From the NCBI RefSeq assembly GCF_010645075.1, contig NZ_JAADZV010000001.1, forward strand, positions 1 to 64,000: 64,000 bases of DNA. The letters are read 5' to 3'. A program made the position numbers and the translations under genes. Numbering within the stretch: the stretch's first letter is position 1; every line of letters starts with the position of its first letter. Below the pieces are notes generated by a model that worked only from the letters and a program-made list of their open reading frames with translations, ran no database searches and had not been told where the DNA came from. Shown here piece by piece: positions 53,248-60,598 of this stretch. The stretch comes from Flavobacterium limi (lineage in GTDB: Bacteria > Bacteroidota > Bacteroidia > Flavobacteriales > Flavobacteriaceae).

Positions 53248-53433
53248 TTAATTTCTTGACCTGAAAAGATTAAATAGAAAAGAAAAGAATCCAAACAGAA
53301 TCATTCCAAACCCAATGAACAATAATAATTTTCCAAAAAATGGAATAATTCGAATTAATAAAGAAAAAGATAAGATTATAACAATCAAACCTCCAACTCC
53401 AATCAAAATTGATTTTAATAAATCTTTTAACAT
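53248..53433 (-). CDS. Small two-helix membrane protein
   Basis: 61 residues from the ATG at 53433, which lies 4 bp after the stop of the upstream hydrolase gene. Two membrane segments (about 7-27 and 32-52) and a basic tail FRSRN. I recognise no family. Probably co-transcribed with the beta-lactamase-like hydrolase. Confidence 0.65.
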   Translation of the reverse strand: MLKDLLKSILIGVGGLIVIILSFSLLIRIIPFFGKLLLFIGFGMILFGFFSFLFNLFRSRN

Positions 53434-53437
53434 TAAA

Positions 53438-54784
53438 TTACTTTTTGACACTATTAACAATCCCTTTCAAAAACCCATTAAAATCAAAAGCAGGATCTTC
53501 TTTCAGTCCCATTCTTACAATCACCATATCCTTTGACGGAATAATCGCCACCATTTGTCCCTGATAACCGTTGCAGTAAAACATGTCGCGAGGTGCATCC
53601 GGAAATTTTCCTCCGGCGTTTAGCCAGAATTGCGCTCCGTATTTTCCTTCAGAGGTGTTGGTTGGTATTGCGGTATATTTAACCCAGCTTTCATCGAGAA
53701 TCTGCTCACCGTTCCAGTTGCCTTTGTTTAAATATAATAATCCAAATTTAGACCAGTCGCGTGCCGTCGCCCAGGCGTATGACGAACCTACAAAAGTACC
53801 GCTCATATCCTGTTCGACAATCATTGAACTCATTCCGATTTTATCGATTACTGCGCTATACCAGAAATCTAAGTATTCCTGTTGTGTTTTAAATTGTCTT
53901 TTTAGGATCAGGGATAATAAATTGGTCGTTCCGGAGGAATAATTCCAATGCGTGTTGGGTTTATACTGAGCCGGTTTATCCAACTGTACTTTGCCCATAT
54001 CTTCGGCCTGAAAAAGCATTTTCGTAGCATCACAAATCGTATTGTAATTCTCTTCCCATTCCAGACCCGAATTCATGTGCAATAAATCATTGATGGTAAT
54101 TTTTTTTCGTTCATCATTTTGCCATTCTGCTACCGGAGCAGGTTTGTAAATGTCTATTTTTCCCTGTTTTGCCAAAACTCCAAAAACCGAACTGGTTATG
54201 CTTTTTGTCATCGACCAGCCCAAAATCCGACTGTCTTTAGTAAAGCCGGTATCGTATTTTTCGGCAATTAGTTTATTTTTGTATAAAACGACTACGGCAC
54301 GGGTTCTTTTTAATTTCCCACCCGATTTATCAAAAGCATTGTCAATTGTTTTTTGTAATTGGGTATAATCAATATTCGAAAAAACAGTGTCTTTGGGTTC
54401 TTTATTTCCGAAAGGAAAAGCTAAATTATTTTCTGTTCTTGTTCTTTTAGGAAGTAAATAAGGTTTCGAAACATCAAAATCATCGTTAATTAAAGTAACT
54501 CCTAAGCCTTCACGATAAATGGCTTTTCGTTCTTTCAATCCATAAACATTCGAAGTGGCAAATTTTCCTGCCTCATTAATAGTATTCGTTGCCAGATCAA
54601 TAAGATTAATGTCATTGTCGGTTTTTTCGATTAATTCTTTCGAACGGTTATCCAAAAAATGCCCCGAAGCAATGCTTTTGGCTGAAAAGCCTGAAATCAG
54701 ATCCAGCTTCGGATAAGTCGTAAATCCGAAATATAAAAGGATTAAAAGAAGAAGAACACCAAGTAATTTGAGGATTTTTTTCAT
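53438..54784 (-). CDS. Beta-lactamase-family serine hydrolase
   Basis: 448 residues from the ATG at 54784, with one N-terminal membrane anchor (KKILKLLGVLLLLILLYFGF). The class C-like catalytic Ser and Lys are in GWSMTKSI. HWNYSSGTTNLLS provides the Tyr motif and DLLHMNSGLEWEE is typical. The third motif near FYCNGYQGQ lacks a classical KTG. Likely a D-aminopeptidase or esterase-type enzyme in the periplasm rather than an antibiotic resistance enzyme. Confidence 0.88.
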   Translation of the reverse strand: MKKILKLLGVLLLLILLYFGFTTYPKLDLISGFSAKSIASGHFLDNRSKELIEKTDNDINLIDLATNTINEAGKFATSNVYGLKERKAIYREGLGVTLINDDFDVSKPYLLPKRTRTENNLAFPFGNKEPKDTVFSNIDYTQLQKTIDNAFDKSGGKLKRTRAVVVLYKNKLIAEKYDTGFTKDSRILGWSMTKSITSSVFGVLAKQGKIDIYKPAPVAEWQNDERKKITINDLLHMNSGLEWEENYNTICDATKMLFQAEDMGKVQLDKPAQYKPNTHWNYSSGTTNLLSLILKRQFKTQQEYLDFWYSAVIDKIGMSSMIVEQDMSGTFVGSSYAWATARDWSKFGLLYLNKGNWNGEQILDESWVKYTAIPTNTSEGKYGAQFWLNAGGKFPDAPRDMFYCNGYQGQMVAIIPSKDMVIVRMGLKEDPAFDFNGFLKGIVNSVKK

Positions 54785-54973
54785 ATTTAGGTACAGCTGT
54801 TTTTTATGCAAGATAAATAATTTAAGGTCACGATTTAATACTTAATAAGGCTTTTAAATTCGGGAAATTCAGAAAATCAAATTAAAATTTGCAGAATCAA
54901 TATTTCATCCCGGCTATTGATAGTGCCATAAAAGGAAATTATAGAATTGGCGGATAAAACAATTTAGTTTTAG

Positions 54974-54981
54974 TACTTTTG
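54974..54981 (+). promoter_or_regulatory. -7 element of sufS
   Basis: TACTTTTG fits TAnnTTTG and lies 25 bp before the sufS start. A TTG at 54947 is 24 nt upstream, slightly beyond the usual spacing. Confidence 0.5.
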
Positions 54982-55006
54982 TACATAGAATTTTTCTAAA
55001 TAAATT

Positions 55007-56221
55007 ATGCTGGATATTCAAAAAATAAGAGCTGATTTTCCAATACTTTCCGAAAAAGTAAACGGAAAACCATTAATATATTTCGACAATGGTGCAACCT
55101 CGCAAAAACCACAGGTTGTTATTGATGCCGAAGCGAAATATTATCAGGAAATAAACGCCAATATTCACCGTGGGGTTCATACATTAAGTCAGTTAGCGAC
55201 TGATGCTTATGAGATTTCGCGTGTAAAACTGCAACATCATATTAATGCCAAATTTTCTCATGAGGTACTTTTTACTTCGGGAACAACACACGGGATCAAT
55301 TTAGTAGCCAATGGTTTTGCTTCTATTTTAAAACCGGGAGACGAAATTTTGGTTTCTTCTTTGGAACACCATAGCAATATTGTTCCGTGGCAAATGTTGT
55401 GTGAAAAAACAGGGGCTGTCTTAAAAGTGATTCCGATAAACGAAGAAGGAGAACTGATTATAAGCGAATACGAATCTTTATTATCTGAGAAAACTAAAAT
55501 CGTTACGGTAAATCATATTTCGAATGCATTGGGCGTAATCAACCCTGTAAAGGAAATGATTGCCAAAGCTCATGCCGTTGGAGCTGCCGTTTTAATTGAC
55601 GGCGCTCAGGCTGTTCCGCATTTAAAACCGGATGTTCAGGATTTGGATTGTGATTTTTACGCTTTTTCAGGACATAAAATGTGTGGACCAACCGGAACCG
55701 GAATTTTATACGGAAAAGAAGAATGGCTGAACAAACTTCCTCCGTATCAGGGAGGCGGCGAGATGATCAAGGAAGTAACTTTCGAAAAGACAACTTATGC
55801 CGACCTGCCTCATAAATTTGAAGCCGGAACTCCAAATATTGCTGGCGGAATCGTATTAGGAACCGCTGTTGATTATCTGAATGAAGTTGGTTTTGGAAAT
55901 ATTCAGCTACAGGAAAAAAAACTACTGGAACACGCCACAAAGCGATTGCTTGAAATTGAAGGTTTAAGAATTTACGGAAACGCAAAAAATAAAGCTTCAG
56001 TCGTTTCGTTTAATATTGACGGGATTCATCCGTATGATATCGGTTCAATCGTTGACAAATTAGGAATTGCAGTTCGTACGGGACATCACTGTGCGCAGCC
56101 TATCATGAATTTCTTCTGTATCCCGGGAACCATTAGAGCTTCGTTTTCTTTTTACAACACCAAAGAAGAAATTGATGCAATGGTTGAAGCTGTTAAAAAG
56201 GCAAAAATCATGTTAAGCTAA
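55007..56221 (+). CDS. sufS: Cysteine desulfurase SufS
   Basis: 404 residues, class II group. This PLP enzyme removes sulfur from cysteine for Fe-S cluster assembly. NGATSQKP, SLEHHSNIVPWQ and the PLP-Lys in FYAFSGHKMCGPTGTGILYG are diagnostic, and the active-site Cys is in RTGHHCAQPIM. sufE, its activator, follows after one lipoprotein gene. The sufB, sufC and sufD genes are not in the window. Confidence 0.95.
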   Translation: MLDIQKIRADFPILSEKVNGKPLIYFDNGATSQKPQVVIDAEAKYYQEINANIHRGVHTLSQLATDAYEISRVKLQHHINAKFSHEVLFTSGTTHGINLVANGFASILKPGDEILVSSLEHHSNIVPWQMLCEKTGAVLKVIPINEEGELIISEYESLLSEKTKIVTVNHISNALGVINPVKEMIAKAHAVGAAVLIDGAQAVPHLKPDVQDLDCDFYAFSGHKMCGPTGTGILYGKEEWLNKLPPYQGGGEMIKEVTFEKTTYADLPHKFEAGTPNIAGGIVLGTAVDYLNEVGFGNIQLQEKKLLEHATKRLLEIEGLRIYGNAKNKASVVSFNIDGIHPYDIGSIVDKLGIAVRTGHHCAQPIMNFFCIPGTIRASFSFYNTKEEIDAMVEAVKKAKIMLS

Positions 56222-56233
56222 AAATTTCACTTT

Positions 56234-56659
56234 ATGAGAATTGTATCTTTTTTATTCCTGACGATTTTTATGATGACAGGATGTTCAAGCCAGAAAAAAG
56301 CTGATATGGCATCGACAGTGATCGAATATTCAGCTATGTCGAGAGGTTATTTCAAAAAAATAGTGGTACAAAATCAAACGGTTTTAGTGACCAATGGAAG
56401 AGATGTTCAGGCCATAGAAAAGAAAATTGAAAAGGCAAATTGGGACAAAATTGTAACCGAATTTGAAAAGATAGATTTAGAAAAAATTTCAACACTAAAA
56501 GCACCAACCGAAAAACGTTTTTATGATGGTGCCGCAATTGGAAATTTAAAAATAACCCAAAATCAGAAAACTTACGAAACACCAGGTTTTGACAATGGTT
56601 TTCCTCCAAAGGAAATTGAAAAACTGGTCAATTTGCTGACTGACTTTGTTAAAGAATAA
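56234..56659 (+). CDS. Lipoprotein between sufS and sufE, hypothetical
   Basis: 141 residues with lipobox MTGC (Cys 17). The mature part (YSAMSRGYFKKIVVQNQTVLVTNGRD, FYDGAAIGNLKITQNQKTYETPGFDNGFPPKEI) looks like a compact alpha/beta domain; no family name is offered. It sits 12 bp after sufS and 2 bp before sufE, so it is in the suf operon although lipoproteins act outside the cytoplasm. Confidence 0.7.
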   Translation: MRIVSFLFLTIFMMTGCSSQKKADMASTVIEYSAMSRGYFKKIVVQNQTVLVTNGRDVQAIEKKIEKANWDKIVTEFEKIDLEKISTLKAPTEKRFYDGAAIGNLKITQNQKTYETPGFDNGFPPKEIEKLVNLLTDFVKE

Positions 56660-56661
56660 TT

Positions 56662-57087
56662 ATGACAATCAAAGAAATACAAGACGAAATAATAGACGAG
56701 TTTTCGATGTTTGATGACTGGATGCAGCGTTACGAATACATCATCGAATTAGGAAAAAGTCTTCCGTTAATCAATGAAGAATACAAAACCGATGATAATT
56801 TAATCAAAGGATGTCAGTCGAAAGTATGGCTTCAGGGAGAACAAAAAGACGATAAAATCGTGTTCACCGCAGACAGTGATGCAATTTTGACCAAAGGAAT
56901 TATCGCCATTTTAATTCGCGCTTTCTCGAACCAAAAAGCAGAAGATATTATAAAAGCTGATACTGAATTTATAGACGAAATCGGATTAAAAGAACATTTA
57001 TCAGCAACCCGTGCTAACGGTTTGGTTTCAATGATAAAAAACATCAAAATGTACGCTTTGGCTTTTGATGCTAAGAATAAAAATTAA
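56662..57087 (+). CDS. sufE: Sulfur acceptor protein SufE
   Basis: 141 residues, full length. It takes persulfide sulfur from SufS and stimulates it. DWMQRYEYIIELGKSLPLI and LIKGCQSKVWL (active-site Cys) are the family hallmarks. It lies 2 bp after the lipoprotein gene. Confidence 0.95.
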   Translation: MTIKEIQDEIIDEFSMFDDWMQRYEYIIELGKSLPLINEEYKTDDNLIKGCQSKVWLQGEQKDDKIVFTADSDAILTKGIIAILIRAFSNQKAEDIIKADTEFIDEIGLKEHLSATRANGLVSMIKNIKMYALAFDAKNKN

Positions 57088-57097
57088 AATTTTTTGA

Positions 57098-57191
57098 ACC
57101 ATATAAGTTCATATTAGAACATATAAGCTTTGTGTTTACTGGTCTTAACTAATAAAGTAAATATAAGATGATTTAAATGAACTTATATGGT
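57098..57191. repeat. Inverted repeat between sufE and the DUF59 gene
   Basis: ACCATATAAGTTCAT (57098-57112) and ATGAACTTATATGGT (57177-57191) are perfect 15-bp arms. Inside, the words GAACATATAAG and AATATAAGATG partly repeat the same sequence. The right arm contains an ATG that gives a false early start for the next gene. Confidence 0.85.
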
Positions 57192-57213
57192 GAAAAAGGA
57201 AAAAACAAATAAA

Positions 57214-57537
57214 ATGGAACAAGAAATAGACACAAACGAATTAGGAGAATCAATTGTAAGAGTTTTAAAAGGCATTTACGATCCTGAGATTCCTGTAGAT
57301 ATTTACGAATTAGGACTGATTTACGACGTAATGGTAAATACGGATTACGAAGTAAAAATCCTGATGACTTTAACATCTCCAAACTGTCCGGTTGCCGAAA
57401 GTTTACCAAGAGAGGTGGAAGAAAAAGTAAAAACAATTGAAAACGTAAAAGATGTAGATGTTGAGATTACTTTTGATCCGCCATGGAGCAAAGATTTAAT
57501 GAGCGAAGAAGCAAAATTAGAATTAGGAATGCTTTAA
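57214..57537 (+). CDS. DUF59/MIP18-family Fe-S assembly protein (SufT-like)
   Basis: 107 residues from the ATG at 57214; a GTG or ATG upstream lies in the inverted repeat. DPEIPVDIYELGLIYDV and LTSPNCPVAESLPREVEEKV with the conserved Cys are typical. Such proteins help mature Fe-S proteins, fitting the suf neighbours. Confidence 0.9.
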   Translation: MEQEIDTNELGESIVRVLKGIYDPEIPVDIYELGLIYDVMVNTDYEVKILMTLTSPNCPVAESLPREVEEKVKTIENVKDVDVEITFDPPWSKDLMSEEAKLELGML

Positions 57538-57542
57538 AAATA

Positions 57543-57612
57543 GTCATAAAGTTGAAAGTCATAAAGTCAAAAGTAAGACTTTACGACTTTCGACATTAGA
57601 CTTTACGACTTC
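57543..57612. repeat. Degenerate palindromic repeat before the DUF2480 gene
   Basis: Repeated words GTCATAAAGT and their complement GACTTTACGAC fill the gap; 57558-57568 pairs with 57577-57587 with one mismatch. Word style resembles the repeat at 42308-42381. Confidence 0.75.
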
Positions 57613-57615
57613 ATT

Positions 57616-58125
57616 ATGGAAGAAATTATCAATAAAGTTGCCAATAGCGCCTTAGAAGTTTTTGATTTAGAGGATTATTATCCAAAAGGGATGCGTGTGC
57701 AGATTGACATTTCGCAATGGCTTTTGGAAGGTTTTTTATTGAAAGAAAAAGACTTCAGGGAACACCTTAAAAATCACGACTGGTCACAATATCAGGATCA
57801 GTATGTTGCCGTACATTGCAGTACTGATGCTATTATTCCGGCTTGGGCATTAATATTAGTTTCAGTCCATTTGGCTCCATTTGCCAAAAAAACAGTCAAT
57901 GGAACGATCGAAGATCTGGATGCCAGTTTGTATGAAGAAATTTTAAGCAAAATCGATTATTCTGTTTACAAAAGTAAACCCGTAATCGTAAAAGGCTGTT
58001 CCAGAAAACCGGTACCCATGCGTGCTTATATTTTGGCAACAACCTATTTACAGCCATTTGCCAGAAGCATAATGTACGGAGAGGCCTGTTCTGCGGTACC
58101 TTTATACAAAGAATCTAAGAAATAA
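57616..58125 (+). CDS. DUF2480-family protein
   Basis: 169 residues, cytoplasmic, no signal peptide. LEDYYPKGMRVQIDISQWLLEG, HCSTDAIIPAWAL and KGCSRKPVPMRAYILATTYLQPFARSIMYGEACSAVPLYK match a Bacteroidetes-specific family. Conserved Cys residues and the suf neighbours suggest a link to Fe-S or sulfur metabolism, but the function is not known. Confidence 0.85.
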   Translation: MEEIINKVANSALEVFDLEDYYPKGMRVQIDISQWLLEGFLLKEKDFREHLKNHDWSQYQDQYVAVHCSTDAIIPAWALILVSVHLAPFAKKTVNGTIEDLDASLYEEILSKIDYSVYKSKPVIVKGCSRKPVPMRAYILATTYLQPFARSIMYGEACSAVPLYKESKK

Positions 58126-58172
58126 CTTCCTTTATTGCCCAATAAACTCTCGGGCTTTAGCGTTTTTAGTGT

Positions 58173-58180
58173 TATATTTG
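58173..58180 (+). promoter_or_regulatory. -7 element of the DUF3078 gene
   Basis: TATATTTG matches TAnnTTTG and lies 23 bp before the start codon. No clear TTG is seen at -33. Confidence 0.5.
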
Positions 58181-58203
58181 TTAATATACTAAACTAAACA
58201 ACC

Positions 58204-59136
58204 ATGAGAAAGATAGCTTTATTACTCTTTGTTTTAGCGAACTTTACATTTGTTCAGGCTCAAAATACCGAAAAAGAATTAATTCAGAATACCGAAAAAG
58301 CGGTAACAAAAATAAACGATACTATTGAAGGCGAAGGCTGGAAAACCAAAGGAAATCTTTCTTTATTATTAAATCAGTCGAGTTTTAATAACTGGATTGC
58401 AGGAGGCGAAGACAGTTTCTCAGGGACGTTAGGAATCAACTATGATTTCAATTATAAAAAAGATGACCTTACCTGGGACAACAAACTACTGGCTTCTTAT
58501 GGTTTATTGCAGACCAAAAATGCAGACTTTGAAAAAAAGACAGACGACCGCTTCGAGTTTAATTCTATAGTAGGTAAAAGGGCTTTCGGGCAATGGTACT
58601 ACTCTTACTTCGTAAATTTCAGAACACAGTTTACAACCGGCTATATCTACGGTCAGGATGCAAACGGAAAAGAAATCAGGACAGAAAATACTAAATTTAT
58701 GTCTCCGGGATATTTTACAACCGGTCCCGGTATCTATTGGACAAAAGATGCCAATCTAAAAATCAATTTCGCACCATTAACCTCAAAATTCACTTTTGTA
58801 GATAGTGCTTACACTTCAGGAATTGGGTATGTTGACGGTGATTATTTTGGTGTCGATCAGGGCAAAAGCATGCGATACGAATTGGGTTTTTATGCTTCAG
58901 TATATTACAAACTGGCGATCATGACCAATGTAACAGCAGAAAATACATTGAATCTTTACTCCAATTATTTAGAAGATCCTCAAAATGTTGATATGGATTA
59001 CTCGCTAAATATCATTATGAAAGTAAACAAATATCTGTCGGCAAACTTTTCATTCCAGGCTATTTATGATGATAACGCTTTCCGCGGATTCCAAACCAGA
59101 CAAGTTTTTGGTCTTGGAATTAATTTCGGATTCTAA
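58204..59136 (+). CDS. DUF3078-family outer-membrane-type protein
   Basis: 310 residues with signal peptide ending FVQAQ. The core is a series of amphipathic beta-strands (NLSLLLNQSSFNNWIAGGEDSFSGTLGINYDFNYKK, repeated DxTWDNKLLASYG-type strands) and ends with the aromatic GLGINFGF, as in outer-membrane barrels. Family of unknown function, common in Bacteroidetes and often near suf or other housekeeping genes. Confidence 0.8.
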   Translation: MRKIALLLFVLANFTFVQAQNTEKELIQNTEKAVTKINDTIEGEGWKTKGNLSLLLNQSSFNNWIAGGEDSFSGTLGINYDFNYKKDDLTWDNKLLASYGLLQTKNADFEKKTDDRFEFNSIVGKRAFGQWYYSYFVNFRTQFTTGYIYGQDANGKEIRTENTKFMSPGYFTTGPGIYWTKDANLKINFAPLTSKFTFVDSAYTSGIGYVDGDYFGVDQGKSMRYELGFYASVYYKLAIMTNVTAENTLNLYSNYLEDPQNVDMDYSLNIIMKVNKYLSANFSFQAIYDDNAFRGFQTRQVFGLGINFGF

Positions 59137-59161
59137 TCAAAATGAGGAGCAGTACAATTGG

Positions 59162-59276
59162 TTTTATAAGAGCATGATCTCCCGCCATTCGCTATATCTT
59201 TACTTGCCATAAAGGAGGCAAGCAAAGGATGCCGCTGCTGTCGGGGCTAATTAAGAAAAATCGGCTTCTTATAAAA
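59162..59276. ncRNA. Structured intergenic element, candidate RNA or dispersed repeat
   Basis: TTTTATAAGA (59162-59171) and TCTTATAAAA (59267-59276) are perfect arms enclosing further pairing. ATCTTT-TTGCC pairs with GGCAA-AAAGGAT, and CCCG pairs with CGGGG near the apex flanks. It is far more GC-rich than its surroundings (CCCGCCATTCGC, GCCGCTGCTGTCGGGGC). I recall similar CCGCT..ATCTTT...AAAGGATGCCGCTGC...CGGGGCT blocks after genes in other Flavobacteriaceae, but could not check this. Confidence 0.5.
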
Positions 59277-59402
59277 AAATTAAAACTGTTTTTGCAATAA
59301 AAAGAAAGATTCCCAACCACTCCTAGCCTGAAAACCAAGATTGTTGAGAATCATTTTCTACTTCCAAAAATAAAAACGTCAGCTAAAAAAGATAATCTGA
59401 TA

Positions 59403-59732
59403 TTAGTCTATAAAACCAAATTTATCTTCAAAAATTTTTCCAATCACCGGAATTGGTTTCTTCTGTTCGTTGGCAGCGTTGATGATGCCGAAAATCCACA
59501 AGATAAAAATGGCATAACCAATATAACTTAGGAAATACAATGAAGTCACTGTTGTAATAACCACAGAAAGAATAATGTTTACAGCAAGAGAAACTAAAAA
59601 GATTCCGAAGCCTTGTTTCAGATGGTAGGTTACCAAATCGCTTTTTGGTGTTAAATCTTTACTTTTTACAAAAGCTACGATCCAGCCAATAATAGTGACG
59701 TAGCTTAAGATAGATAGGGTTTTTCTGTTCAT
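59403..59732 (-). CDS. DUF4870-family membrane protein
   Basis: 109 residues with about three membrane helices (SILSYVTIIGWIVAFV, GFGIFLVSLAVNIILSVVI, FLSYIGYAIFILWIFGII). Conserved YHLKQGFG and the C-terminal IPVIGKIFEDKF are family features. The same domain type forms the C-terminus of the frameshifted gene at 45901. Function unknown. Confidence 0.85.
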   Translation of the reverse strand: MNRKTLSILSYVTIIGWIVAFVKSKDLTPKSDLVTYHLKQGFGIFLVSLAVNIILSVVITTVTSLYFLSYIGYAIFILWIFGIINAANEQKKPIPVIGKIFEDKFGFID

Positions 59733-59853
59733 CGTTATAGTTATTTACTGCATCAAAAATAGCTGTAACTACTGTAGGTCAAAACCCCGGCTTTGTTTTC
59801 TGCTGTTTCCGGTTGGTATTTAGTTTCTTTAAGCCGGTATTGTGTATTTAGCA

Positions 59854-60594
59854 CTAAATTTCATCTTTCATCAGTTTAAAAAATTGTTCTTTTTTTCCTC
59901 TTGAAATAGGTACAAAAGATTTATCATTCATCTGTACCATGCCTTCACGCGAATAACTCACAATACAATTTATGTTTATCAAATGCGACTGATGAATCCT
60001 GAAAAAAGCCGGTGGTTCCAGTAGATCTTCATAATTTTTTAAGGGTTTTGAAACCATAATTTTTCTGCCATCCGAAAGGAAAAAAGTCGTGTAAGATCCA
60101 GAAGTTTCACATCTTATAATTTGCTCCAGCTTTACTACATACATCGCTTCCTGTGTTGGTAGAATGATTCGGTCAGGGGTTTTAGAAAGATTGATCTGTA
60201 ATTCGCTCAGCTGTTGTTTTTCCAGAACCCTTTCCTGTAAAATTGCAATACGGTCTATAGCCGTTTTCAGTTCTTCAGGATCTATGGGTTTCAAAAGATA
60301 ATCAATGGCGCTGTATTTAAAAGCATTGATGGCATGCTGTTCATATGCAGTTGTAAAAATCAGGTGAAACGAATTAAAGGTAATCTGCTGCAGCACATCA
60401 AAACCGGTTCCGTCTTTCAGCATGATGTCCATAAAAACCAGATCCGGTTTAAGGCGGTCGATTAGTTTCACAGCTTCGGATACACTTTCGGCGTAAGCGA
60501 CAACCTGAATTTCATCAGGGGCTGTCATTTCGAGCATTATAGATAAAGCCTCCCTGAGTCGCTGTTCATCTTCAATAATAATAGTTTTATACAT
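59854..60594 (-). CDS. LytTR-family response regulator
   Basis: 246 residues. The receiver domain (1-120) has the phospho-acceptor Asp 56 in LVFMDIMLKDG, acidic EDE near the start and Lys in DYLLKPID. The C-terminus is a LytTR DNA-binding domain (about 145-245, ILPTQEAMYVVKLEQIIRCETSGSYTTFFLSDGRKIMVSKPLKNYE). It lies 4 bp downstream of its sensor kinase gene. Targets are unknown. Confidence 0.93.
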   Translation of the reverse strand: MYKTIIIEDEQRLREALSIMLEMTAPDEIQVVAYAESVSEAVKLIDRLKPDLVFMDIMLKDGTGFDVLQQITFNSFHLIFTTAYEQHAINAFKYSAIDYLLKPIDPEELKTAIDRIAILQERVLEKQQLSELQINLSKTPDRIILPTQEAMYVVKLEQIIRCETSGSYTTFFLSDGRKIMVSKPLKNYEDLLEPPAFFRIHQSHLININCIVSYSREGMVQMNDKSFVPISRGKKEQFFKLMKDEI

Positions 60595-60598
60595 TTTA

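Noticed and set aside
53438..54784. Antibiotic-resistance beta-lactamase
   Set aside because: It has the SxxK motif and fold but lacks a clear KTG motif and has an atypical membrane-anchored N-terminus; such proteins are usually peptidases or esterases.
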